Translations under genes and position numbers: made by a program | The notes under the pieces: generated by a model | The model's database searches: none | Told to the model about the DNA's origin: nothing | What the model saw: the letters and a program-made list of their open reading frames with translations, nothing else | In this document: in pieces, positions 11,765 through 19,400 of the stretch | Layout: the number at the start of each line of letters is the position of its first letter | Position numbering within the stretch: position 1 is the stretch's first letter | Virus record (IMG/VR): IMGVR_UViG_3300025112_000214 | Span: 1 to 22,134 of that record | Strand: one strand, 5' to 3' | DNA length: 22,134 bases | From: a virus

Positions 11765-11786
11765 GGGTAGCGGGAAACCGCTACCC
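11765..11786 (+). terminator. 9-bp hairpin with GAAA tetraloop after the 11515 gene
   Basis: GGGTAGCGG (11765-11773) and CCGCTACCC (11778-11786) form a perfect stem closed by GAAA, a stable GNRA loop, 13 bases after the stop codon. What follows is A/C-rich with no U tract, so it is either a non-canonical terminator or an mRNA-stabilising 3' end. Confidence 0.55.
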
Positions 11787-11843
11787 CGACCACAAACCCC
11801 AGACACTAAACTATTACAACCACACCAGAAACCTTTATTTTTT

Positions 11844-11858
11844 ACCCCCCTACCCCCC
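11844..11858. other. Paired C6 tracts
   Basis: ACCCCCCTACCCCCC, with more C4-C5 runs at 11752-11756 and 11784-11810, all non-coding. On the - strand these are G runs that could fold as a G-quadruplex. Immediately downstream CCTTATA (11857-11863) and TATAAGG (11878-11884) form a 7-bp inverted repeat. Confidence 0.5.
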
Positions 11859-11921
11859 TTATACGATAACGATTAGATATAAGGCTAAAGGGTCAGTTTT
11901 TCACAGACATTGGAATTACAT

Positions 11922-11950
11922 TTTACTTTTTTCTGTTACTGAACTACACT
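11922..11950 (+). promoter_or_regulatory. Putative promoter of the head module, TTTACT-N17-TACACT
   Basis: TTTACT (11922-11927), 17-bp spacer, TACACT (11945-11950), followed by ATATAG. Lies 47 bp before the first gene of the head operon and matches the layout of the other five sites. Confidence 0.5.
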
Positions 11951-11974
11951 ATATAGACAAAAAGACACGGATTA

Positions 11975-11994
11975 AAATTTTTTTGCAAAAATTT
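11975..11994 (+). other. AT hairpin next to the 11997 start codon
   Basis: AAATTTTT (11975-11982) pairs with AAAAATTT (11987-11994) around TTGC, ending 2 bases before the ATG at 11997, where a ribosome site would be expected; none is visible. Could limit initiation there or mark a different true start (12057). Confidence 0.45.
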
Positions 11995-11996
11995 CT

Positions 11997-13964
11997 ATGG
12001 CTAGGAACTACACTGATAAAGAATTAGCATTAACACCCACCCCAGGAGAGAGTGAAATGCTACCTTGGGATCCTTCTCCCCTAGAAAAACAATCCCACGG
12101 AATAGCTTCTTTGTTGCGTAAGTTGGGATACGATAATTACCGTGCACAACAATTAGCAGAAAACACCACGTTCTTATCAGAGTTCATTCCAGGATTCGGC
12201 GATGTTCAGGGTCTTAGAGAAGGAAAGCACATGATGGAGGAAGGCAGCCCGAAGCTAGGTGCTGCGGTCATGGGACTAAGTGCGATTCCCTTTGTACCAA
12301 TTACCCCCATTAGAAAAGCACTTCAAAAAGGAATCAAAGTCAGTCCTACAAAAGTAGAACGAACCCACACCGATTGGGAGAGCTTCAAAAAACAAAGAGA
12401 CGCAGGTTCGTTCAAAGAATTCGAAGAGGACATAATAGATGCACACGGAAACGTAGACGTAGGCGAAACACCCAGATACACTTCTTTGATGCCTTTACAA
12501 GTAGGCAGACTTAATTTTGAAACCAACGCAGAAAGACAATTACTCAGTAACCCAGATTTTGCTAATCCTAATAAAGCCTACGATGTTGACGGTTTTATAA
12601 AAAGCACCGTAGCCAATTCCCCAAACCCAATACGCACCACAGTAAAAAGTCAGTTAGATGAATGGGTTTCGCCTGCGCTCCGTGGTAAAAAAGCAACAAT
12701 ACAAGACATACTGGACGATATAGGCAAAAACAAACCCACTATAAAAGAAAACTACATGGATGATGCCACTAACGCAAGAACTAGATACATGCCTAATATC
12801 CCCACCACCCCACCACCAAGCACAGCAAGAGAGGCACTACAAGTCATACACCCTGCTAAATACACAGAAAGAAGTTTTTCCGTTCACTCTCCTAAACATG
12901 GCAAATTATTCGAGGATCCAGGTCACACAGAAGTTTCAGGCGGTGCCTTACCTACGAGAAGCCTATCCCATCTCACTGAAGAGTTTACAAACTCCGCCAA
13001 CCGCATATTCACTACTCGCTCAGGTCTGTACGACATAGACGGTCAAAAAGTTTTTATACCAGCGGAAGGTCAATCAGGTATTTATAGAATGGGCACGTCT
13101 AAATCTAAAGCAGCAAGAACTGTTTCTTCGCCACAGAGCTTAACCAGTGGAGATATTCAACATTTGCTAGCTACTGGAGAAGATCTATCAAAAGTAGATA
13201 GCATAGGCGGTACATGGGGTAGAGACTTTATATCAGAAAACGAGGCAGCTACACGTGATCACTTTATAAACACACTAGAAAGCACAGGAAATAAAGATAA
13301 ATGGAAAGATCTTGTTAAGGAACAACAATTCGACCTTGATGTAACACTAGATGAATTAAAACTAAGCCACGACCTGCCTGATGATGTAGATTGGCACTCG
13401 GTAGACTCTAAGATATTCCAACAAGCAGAATTGCTAACCCAAGACAACGCCATAGAATATGGCAGAAAACTCAGTGACCTGCTTAAAGTAGATGTGGGTG
13501 ATGCTATAGAACCCCCACTTTTTAAAGAGTGGTTCCCCATGCATATGAAGACTTCCCTAAACGATGCGGTAGAAGTAGGTGCGGATGTGGTTCGTTTTCC
13601 TGTGAACCCTGAATCTGTAGCAAAACAAACAGGTCAACCATTAAATCCTGGAAGAGCTCGAGCTTGGTCAGATGAATTATCAACAGACCCCTACAGAACC
13701 GAACCTGATGATGTATCTAATTGGCTTCCTGGTGAAGAAGCTGAAGCACTGGGCAAAATATACAAACAACGCACAAAAGACGGCATTAAACGTATAGAAG
13801 CTGAATACGGCATCAAACTCAATGCTAAACCAGTCAAGGACGATAATTACAATGAGTTTTTAGAAATAGTCCTCACACCAGAACTTAAAGAAGCCTTTCA
13901 AACTGTGGTTTATAAAGATGGCGGTGCTGTGTATAAAAAACCCTTAATGAATCTTAAGTATTAG
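11997..13964 (+). CDS. Large protein of unknown function upstream of terminase; resembles parts of phage polyvalent proteins
   Basis: 655 residues from the ATG at 11997; that start has no ribosome site, while the in-frame ATG at 12057 follows AGGAGAG and would give 635. Residues about 60-115 include a hydrophobic FLSEFIPGFGDVQGLREG and GLSAIPFVPITPI. Around 510-545, EWFPMHMKTSLNDAVEVGADVVRFPV matches, from memory, the W-x-x-x-x-K-x-x-L-x-x-A-x-x-x-G-x-D segment in giant marine-phage polyvalent proteins, and the end EIVLTPELKEAF, then DGGAVYKKPLM, matches their C-termini. No catalytic motif was identified. It opens the head operon, 9 bases before the large terminase, so it may be packaged or ejected with DNA. 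Function is not established. Confidence 0.75.
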   Translation: MARNYTDKELALTPTPGESEMLPWDPSPLEKQSHGIASLLRKLGYDNYRAQQLAENTTFLSEFIPGFGDVQGLREGKHMMEEGSPKLGAAVMGLSAIPFVPITPIRKALQKGIKVSPTKVERTHTDWESFKKQRDAGSFKEFEEDIIDAHGNVDVGETPRYTSLMPLQVGRLNFETNAERQLLSNPDFANPNKAYDVDGFIKSTVANSPNPIRTTVKSQLDEWVSPALRGKKATIQDILDDIGKNKPTIKENYMDDATNARTRYMPNIPTTPPPSTAREALQVIHPAKYTERSFSVHSPKHGKLFEDPGHTEVSGGALPTRSLSHLTEEFTNSANRIFTTRSGLYDIDGQKVFIPAEGQSGIYRMGTSKSKAARTVSSPQSLTSGDIQHLLATGEDLSKVDSIGGTWGRDFISENEAATRDHFINTLESTGNKDKWKDLVKEQQFDLDVTLDELKLSHDLPDDVDWHSVDSKIFQQAELLTQDNAIEYGRKLSDLLKVDVGDAIEPPLFKEWFPMHMKTSLNDAVEVGADVVRFPVNPESVAKQTGQPLNPGRARAWSDELSTDPYRTEPDDVSNWLPGEEAEALGKIYKQRTKDGIKRIEAEYGIKLNAKPVKDDNYNEFLEIVLTPELKEAFQTVVYKDGGAVYKKPLMNLKY

Positions 13965-13973
13965 GATCCCTAC

Positions 13974-15494
13974 ATGACGACTGGCGCCAACCTAGAACAA
14001 CTTCCCGAAGACGTATTAAAAGAACACCTAGAACTAGCAGAAAGATTAGAAGAGCTTGAGCGAGTAGAAACTTGTCAAAATGATTTTTTAAGTTTTGTCA
14101 AAAGCCAATGGCCAAGTTTTATACAAGGGGCTCACCATAAAACCATGGCGGAAGCATTCGACCGTATAGCTAAAGGTAAAATAAAACGGCTTATTATCAA
14201 TATGCCACCCCGACACACGAAGTCTGAATTTGCTAGTCATATGTTTCCCGCATATTTAGTGGGTCGTAATCCGTCTCTCAAGATCCTACAAGCAACACAC
14301 ACCGCAGACTTAGCCGTAAAATTTGGACGTAAGATTCGTGACTTAATGTTAATGGAAGACTTTCAAAAAATTTTTGACTCCGTAGCTATTAACCCAGATA
14401 GTAAAGCAGCAGGAAAATGGGAAACACAAGATACAAAGAATCCTAAACTAAAAGGGGAATATTACGCAGCAGGTGTGGGTGGTGCTCTGGCGGGTCGTGG
14501 TGCGGATTTGTTTATTATTGATGACCCTCACTCAGAGCAAGACGCCATGAACCCCAAGTCCATGGACGATGTTTATGAATGGTACACTTCTGGTCCACGT
14601 CAAAGGCTTCAACCTGGAGGGTCCATTGTCATAGTCATGACGCGATGGAACGTAAACGATTTAACAGGTAGACTGCTCAAAGATGCAGCTCGTGATCCTA
14701 GAGCGGATCAATGGGAAGTTATCGAACTTCCCGCAATACTGCCCAGTGGTAAACCGCTGTGGCCAGAGTATTGGCCATTGGAAGAAATAGAAAGCGTAAA
14801 GGCATCCCTAAGAGGTGGTCCAAAATGGCACGCACAATACATGCAAAACCCAACCTCCGAAGAAGGTGCCCTTATAAAAAGGGAATGGTGGAAAGAATGG
14901 CCAAACGACAAACCACCTAAATGTGAATATTTGATTCAAAGTTACGATACAGCGTTTTTAAAATCAGAGATGGCGGACTATAGTGCCATAACCACGTGGG
15001 GTGTGTTTTATCCAGAAGGTCGACTAGGCGGAGAAGAAATCTACCATGGCGACGCACCACACATTATTCTACTAGACGTAGTCAAGGGTAAATATAATTT
15101 CCCTGAACTTAAAGGTCAAGCCTTTAAACAATACGAACACTGGGAACCTGACGTAGTGATAATAGAAGGTAAAGCCTCAGGTATGCCACTAACGCAAGAA
15201 CTCCGTAACGTAGGAATTCCTGTTCAAAACTACGTTCCTTCAAAGGGCAACGACAAAGTAGCAAGAGTCAATAGCTGTGCTCCGTTATTTGAATCGGGCA
15301 TGGTTTGGTACCCTGATACCAATTGGGCAAAAGACGTAATAGAAGAATGTGCGGCATTCCCAGCGGGAGACCATGACGATCTAGTAGACTCCACAACCCA
15401 AGCCTTAATGAGATTTAGGCAAGGCGGTTTTGTTAAGCTGCCTTCCGATTATGAAGAAGAGGTTTTATATAAGAAGAAAATGAGTTATTATTGA
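13974..15494 (+). CDS. terL: Terminase large subunit
   Basis: 506 residues, DNA-packaging ATPase and nuclease. Residues 72-84 LIINMPPRHTKSE hold the Walker A-like P-loop (PPRHxKS); LFIIDDPHSEQDA (179-191) is Walker B; an IVMTRW coupling motif follows near 220. The nuclease domain starts near 320 with IQSYDTAFLKSEMADYSAI (first Asp), continues with VIIEGKASGMPL, and ends with PAGDHDDLVDSTTQALMRF, the standard Asp pair of the RNase H-like fold. Both activities look intact. Length is normal. The ATG follows GGAT weakly, 9 bases after the previous stop. The small subunit is far upstream at 5242. Confidence 0.95.
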   Translation: MTTGANLEQLPEDVLKEHLELAERLEELERVETCQNDFLSFVKSQWPSFIQGAHHKTMAEAFDRIAKGKIKRLIINMPPRHTKSEFASHMFPAYLVGRNPSLKILQATHTADLAVKFGRKIRDLMLMEDFQKIFDSVAINPDSKAAGKWETQDTKNPKLKGEYYAAGVGGALAGRGADLFIIDDPHSEQDAMNPKSMDDVYEWYTSGPRQRLQPGGSIVIVMTRWNVNDLTGRLLKDAARDPRADQWEVIELPAILPSGKPLWPEYWPLEEIESVKASLRGGPKWHAQYMQNPTSEEGALIKREWWKEWPNDKPPKCEYLIQSYDTAFLKSEMADYSAITTWGVFYPEGRLGGEEIYHGDAPHIILLDVVKGKYNFPELKGQAFKQYEHWEPDVVIIEGKASGMPLTQELRNVGIPVQNYVPSKGNDKVARVNSCAPLFESGMVWYPDTNWAKDVIEECAAFPAGDHDDLVDSTTQALMRFRQGGFVKLPSDYEEEVLYKKKMSYY

Positions 15495-15515
15495 TAACCT
15501 AAAGGGTAGAAAAAT

Positions 15516-17915
15516 ATGGCAATAGAAGCACAAAGATATCCAAAAAAGGGCGAACCTGTAATTCCTCAAGGGGAAGAAGAATTAATAGTAGAAGTAGCCG
15601 AAGAAGATCCAACAGCAGGCGGTGTTGAATTTCAAGTAGGTCAGAACGGTGAAATGTTGCCCATGGAAGAAGGCGCACAAGCACAAGAAAATGAACACAA
15701 CACCAACCTCACCGAACTTTTAGAAGAAAGTTTTCTTGGAGAAATATCAGGAGAATTGGTAGGAGCTTATCAAGAAGACAAAGAATCTCGTGATGATTGG
15801 CTTACTGCTTTTGCCAATGGTTTAGATTTATTAGGGATAAAATCAGAAGACCGAGACATGCCGTTTCCAGGAGCAAGTGGCGTAACCCACCCACTACTTT
15901 CAGAAGCAGCAACACAATTTCAAGCTCAAGCCTATAAAGAATTATTACCAGCCAATGGTCCAGTCAATACAAAGGTCGTAGGGGCAGAATCCCCCGAAAC
16001 AATGGCACAGTGTCAGCGTGTGAAGGAGTATATGAACTACCAAATCACCGAAGAAATGCAAGAATACGACCCAGATATGGATAGTTTGCTTTTTTACCTG
16101 CCGTTGGCAGGAAGTGCCTTCAAAAAAGTCTATTTTGACTCATTATTAGGTCGTGCGACGTCTGCTTTTGTAAAAGCGGAGGATTTAGTCGTCAGTTATG
16201 ACACTACAAACCTAGAAACTTCGCCAAGAATCACCCATGTTCTCAATATGACGGGAAATGATATCCGAAAAATGCAATTAAGTGGTGTTTATCGGGATAT
16301 TGAGGTTGGCAACCCTGGAGAAATGACTTTAGATGAGGCAAAAGACAAAATTGACGAGTTACAAGGTCTGAGTAAGCCCACTAGCGACTATAATGAGTAC
16401 ACTTTACTAGAAATTCACGTTGATTTAGAACTAGAAGGCATAGATGAATACGAATATGCGGTGCCTTATATAGTCACTATTCTTGAAGATAGTGGTGAAA
16501 TCCTAGCAATTAGGCGTAATTGGGCACTAAATGACGAAGTATTGCGTAAAAAAGAGTATTTTGTACACTATAAGTTCCTTCCAGGACTTGGATTTTACGG
16601 TTTTGGCTTAATTCACATGATTGGGGACTTAACTAAGTCCGCTACAAGCATTTTAAGGCAACTAATCGATGCTGGAACGCTTTCTAACCTTCCTGCAGGA
16701 TTTAAAGCACGTGGTATGAGGGTTCAAGGGGAAGATGAACCCCTAAGACCAGGAGAATTTAGAGATGTTGACGTTCCAGGAGGTACAATCCGTGATGCAT
16801 TGATGCCTTTACCTTATAAAGAGCCTAGTAACGTATTAAGTCAACTATTGGGCATACTTATTGACTCTGGAAGACGATTTGCGAGTATTGCGGACATGCA
16901 AGTCGGTGATATTGGCTCCCAACAACTTCCAGTAGGCACAACTGTCGCTATGCTAGAACGTGGCACTAAAGTTATGTCTGCCATACACAAAAGACTTCAT
17001 TTTGCGCAAAAGAAAGAATTTAGACTCTTGGCTGGTGTTTTCTCGAGATCACTACCTCCAATATACCCCTATGCGGTAGCTGGTGCCAGCCAAGAAATCA
17101 AACAATCAGATTTTGATGACCGTATTGATATTATCCCAGTCAGTGATCCCAACATATTTAGTATGGCACAACGTGTGATGTTAGCGCAACAAGAATTACA
17201 AATGGCGCAAGCAGCACCACAAATACATAATTTACGGGAAGCCTATAAAAGAATGTACGAGGCACTAGAGGTAAAAAACATAGACTTACTTTTACCGCCT
17301 CCACCAGAAGTTCCACCAAGAGACCCGATCAGTGACCAACAGGCAGCGATAATGGGTCAACCTATTAAGGCGTTTGAATTCCAAAACCATGATGCCTATA
17401 TAGCCTCCCATTCTGCATTTCTACAGAACCCACAAATGCAACAAAACCCACCAGCTCTTCAATCAATACAAGCTAATATACAAGAGCACATAGCAATGGG
17501 GTACAAACAACAAATTGAACAAGCACTAGGACAACCACTACCACCGCTTGATCAAATACAACAGATGCCGCCAGAACAAGCTCAGGAACTAATGAATGAA
17601 ATAGCTACCGCAGCAGCAACAGCAACTCAAGAAGTCACAGGTCAGCAAGAGGCTCTCATGAAAGCACAACAAAGTGCTCAGATGGATCCGATTGTAGAAC
17701 TTAAGAAAGAAGAAATTGCACAAAGAGCTCAGGCAGATGCTTTACGAGCAGAGGTGGATCAGGCTAAAATAGAATCACAAGAAGCAATAGCAGAAATGAA
17801 GGTTGCTCAAGATAGAGAAGAAGCCTTGTTAAAAGCACAAGGTGATATTAATAAAACGTATGGTCAGATATTGAAAGATGTAAGATCATCCGATACAAAC
17901 ACGAAAGGTGACTAA
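15516..17915 (+). CDS. Portal protein
   Basis: 799 residues, forms the dodecameric DNA entry ring at one capsid vertex. An acidic, disordered first 75 residues lead into the portal core: DRDMPFPGASGVTHPLLSEA, a long alpha/beta wing and the segment KFLPGLGFYGFGLIHMIGDLTKSATSILRQLIDAG with the conserved stem helix, as in large podovirus- and myovirus-type portals of marine phages. About 600-799 is Gln/Ala/Met-rich helical sequence ending in a long coiled coil (KKEEIAQRAQADALRAEVDQ), likely the barrel. Ribosome site AAAGGG is moderate. Position right after terL and before the scaffold and capsid genes confirms the call; no protease domain is fused. Confidence 0.9.
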   Translation: MAIEAQRYPKKGEPVIPQGEEELIVEVAEEDPTAGGVEFQVGQNGEMLPMEEGAQAQENEHNTNLTELLEESFLGEISGELVGAYQEDKESRDDWLTAFANGLDLLGIKSEDRDMPFPGASGVTHPLLSEAATQFQAQAYKELLPANGPVNTKVVGAESPETMAQCQRVKEYMNYQITEEMQEYDPDMDSLLFYLPLAGSAFKKVYFDSLLGRATSAFVKAEDLVVSYDTTNLETSPRITHVLNMTGNDIRKMQLSGVYRDIEVGNPGEMTLDEAKDKIDELQGLSKPTSDYNEYTLLEIHVDLELEGIDEYEYAVPYIVTILEDSGEILAIRRNWALNDEVLRKKEYFVHYKFLPGLGFYGFGLIHMIGDLTKSATSILRQLIDAGTLSNLPAGFKARGMRVQGEDEPLRPGEFRDVDVPGGTIRDALMPLPYKEPSNVLSQLLGILIDSGRRFASIADMQVGDIGSQQLPVGTTVAMLERGTKVMSAIHKRLHFAQKKEFRLLAGVFSRSLPPIYPYAVAGASQEIKQSDFDDRIDIIPVSDPNIFSMAQRVMLAQQELQMAQAAPQIHNLREAYKRMYEALEVKNIDLLLPPPPEVPPRDPISDQQAAIMGQPIKAFEFQNHDAYIASHSAFLQNPQMQQNPPALQSIQANIQEHIAMGYKQQIEQALGQPLPPLDQIQQMPPEQAQELMNEIATAAATATQEVTGQQEALMKAQQSAQMDPIVELKKEEIAQRAQADALRAEVDQAKIESQEAIAEMKVAQDREEALLKAQGDINKTYGQILKDVRSSDTNTKGD

Positions 17916-18113
17916 ATGAAAGATACCACTAAATATAAAAAAGTGAGTTTTCCAGCTCCTAGAAAAATTAACTTGGCTAAACCAGTCAAAGGCACTACGG
18001 TTCTTAATGCAACAAGTAGTAGTGTTTTTGGCGATGGTCAAAAAACAGTTCAAGGGAAAGGTGCTGCAACTAAAGGTACTAAGTTCAACAAAAGTCCTAG
18101 CGGAGCTCGATAA
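17916..18113 (+). CDS. Small basic protein, head module
   Basis: 65 residues, Lys/Ser/Thr/Gly-rich with few hydrophobics (MKDTTKYKKVSFPAPRKINL, later KGAATKGTKFNKSPSGAR). Probably unstructured. Its ATG touches the portal stop (TAA then ATG), with AAAGGTG as ribosome site. Such short basic proteins beside portals are often virion-associated, but I do not recognise this one. Confidence 0.65.
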   Translation: MKDTTKYKKVSFPAPRKINLAKPVKGTTVLNATSSSVFGDGQKTVQGKGAATKGTKFNKSPSGAR

Positions 18114-18118
18114 AAACA

Positions 18119-18514
18119 GTGAGCGATTCTCCAGAAGCATTTGTATATAATGCTACACTAGACCGTATTATTGACGGAGACACATTTGATTGTGTCCTAG
18201 ATCTTGGCTTTGATGTAAAACTACACAAGCAAAGAGTGCGTTTAGCAGGCATAGACACACCTGAATCTAGAATCAACACAAAAAGATATCCAGAAAGAAC
18301 TCAAGAAAAGGTTATGGGGAAAGCTGCAAAAGAACGATTAAAAGAACTTTGCACAGGGAAGTTCAAACTTAAATCTTTAGGGAAAGGTAAGTACGGAAGA
18401 ATTTTAGGTGTCCCGTACACAGCAGACGGTGAAGATATTTGTCAAAAACTAATATCAGAAGGTCACGCTGTTGAGTATTGGGGCGGAAAGAAAATAAAAA
18501 TCTGGGGAGAATAA
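18119..18514 (+). CDS. Thermonuclease (SNase-like, staphylococcal nuclease homologue)
   Basis: 131 residues from a GTG start 5 bases after the previous stop (GGAG upstream). The SNase fold is clear: IIDGDTFDCVLD (Asp19 and Asp21 with calcium-binding role), RVRLAGIDTPESR (catalytic Arg41 and Glu49, equivalent to Arg35 and Glu43 of nuclease A), and GKYGRILG (Arg94, equivalent to Arg87). All three catalytic residues are kept, so it should cut DNA or RNA in a calcium-dependent way. No signal peptide, so it acts inside the infected cell or in the virion. Placement among head genes suggests host-DNA breakdown late in infection or packaging in the particle; not established. Confidence 0.92.
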   Translation: MSDSPEAFVYNATLDRIIDGDTFDCVLDLGFDVKLHKQRVRLAGIDTPESRINTKRYPERTQEKVMGKAAKERLKELCTGKFKLKSLGKGKYGRILGVPYTADGEDICQKLISEGHAVEYWGGKKIKIWGE

Positions 18515-18516
18515 TA

Positions 18517-18657
18517 ATGCCAGGAATGTGCGAAAGGAAAAGATACATGAGAGGAGAAGCCAAAACATCTCGTGGTGATTATGGTAAAAAAGGCTATAGT
18601 CATGGCGGAGACGTTAAAAAATATGGTGGTGGCGGTAAAGTCTATAAAAAGAAATGA
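18517..18657 (+). CDS. 46-aa basic Gly-rich peptide
   Basis: MPGMCERKRYMRGEAKTSRG then a KKGYSHGGDVKKYGGGGKVY end: a basic N-terminus and a Gly/Lys/Tyr-rich tail. GGGGAG sits 7 bases before the ATG. Similar GG-x-V-x-K tails occur in other marine phage proteins (and at the end of the 11997 protein: DGGAVYKKP). Possibly a small virion or linker peptide. Two bases separate it from the nuclease stop; it overlaps the next ORF by 4. Confidence 0.6.
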   Translation: MPGMCERKRYMRGEAKTSRGDYGKKGYSHGGDVKKYGGGGKVYKKK

Positions 18658-18725
18658 CAGAAGAAGAACTTATCATTTTTTTACAGGGGTTTGGGTTTAC
18701 GTGTAAGTTAGAGGACTTAACTTAA
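18654..18725 (+). CDS. 23-aa ORF linking two genes
   Basis: MTEEELIIFLQGFGFTCKLE, then DLT: a short amphipathic helix. It starts on the previous stop (ATGA) and its own stop overlaps the next start (TAATG), so ribosomes could step through. There is no ribosome site of its own. A real coupled microprotein or a translation relay are both possible. Confidence 0.45.
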   Translation: MTEEELIIFLQGFGFTCKLEDLT

Positions 18726-18925
18726 TGGATCCTGTTTATTTAGTACAAAAAGTTTTAAAAGAACTTCGTCAAAGACAAGAAGACTTAACAGAAGTGTTAA
18801 GAACAGGCGGAGTTCAAGATTGGGAAGGATATCAAAAAATACTCGGTGAGCTTGCAGGTCTGAGCTCAGCTGAGAGAATAATAATAGACCTGCAAAACAT
18901 CAAGGAGCAAAACGATGGCAGTTGA
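18725..18925 (+). CDS. Small helical protein, head module
   Basis: 66 residues, almost all helix: VYLVQKVLKELRQRQEDLTEV, then a Gly/Asp/Trp turn (RTGGVQDWEGYQKILGELAG) and IIIDLQNIKEQ. Phage proteins of this size and pattern lie between portal and scaffold genes in several T7-like and marine genomes, with no assigned role. Good ribosome site (AGAGG). It overlaps the GroES-like gene by 11 bases, indicating coupled production. The charged pattern could form a coiled-coil oligomer. Confidence 0.68.
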   Translation: MDPVYLVQKVLKELRQRQEDLTEVLRTGGVQDWEGYQKILGELAGLSSAERIIIDLQNIKEQNDGS

Positions 18926-19376
18926 TGCATTAAAAGAAGCACCAAAAGGTGACACCATTCCCGACCACGTTGAAATGGTTAGAGAATCAAAACCAGAGGA
19001 AGAAAAGCAAGAGTTCACACCTGAATCAGTTCAGGAAGATGAGTCTCTTATAGAGAAACTTCCCGACCCCACAGGATACAGAATATTGATACTACCTTTT
19101 AGTCAAAAACAAATGACTAAGGGAGGAATCTTGTTAGCCGACACCACTTTAGAAAAAGAAAGATTAGGTACTAATGTTGGTTTCGTAGTATCATTGGGAC
19201 CAGATGCTTACAAAGATAAATCTAAATTCCCGAATGGCGCATGGTGCCAAGAAAGAGATTGGGTTATATTTGGAAGATACGCAGGAGCTAGAATCAAAAT
19301 TGATGGTGGTGACTTGCGCTTATTAAACGATGATGAAGTATTAGCTGTGGTGAGTAACCCAGAAGATGTACAGTAA
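18915..19376 (+). CDS. GroES-like co-chaperonin
   Basis: 153 residues. A 50-residue acidic extension precedes a Cpn10 domain (about 52-147): PTGYRILILPF, the mobile-loop-like QMTKGGILLADTTLEKERLG with its GGI/L contact motif for GroEL, then GFVVSLGPDAY and RDWVIFGRYAGARIKIDGGDLRLLNDDEVLAVV, matching the G-x-V-x-x-V-G-P and V-x-Y-x-x-Y-x-G-x-x-I pattern of GroES. Phage co-chaperonins (T4 gp31 is the functional example) adapt host GroEL to fold the capsid protein. Location just before scaffold and capsid genes fits that. The N-terminal extension is not part of normal GroES. Strong assignment for the domain; partner is inferred. Confidence 0.88.
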   Translation: MAVDALKEAPKGDTIPDHVEMVRESKPEEEKQEFTPESVQEDESLIEKLPDPTGYRILILPFSQKQMTKGGILLADTTLEKERLGTNVGFVVSLGPDAYKDKSKFPNGAWCQERDWVIFGRYAGARIKIDGGDLRLLNDDEVLAVVSNPEDVQ

Positions 19377-19400
19377 TCACGCAAACTAAAGGAGAAAATC

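Noticed and set aside
13259-13540. 93-aa - strand ORF rich in Ser/Leu
   Set aside because: Lies wholly within the 11997-13964 gene, has no ribosome site, and its composition is that of a reverse-frame artefact.
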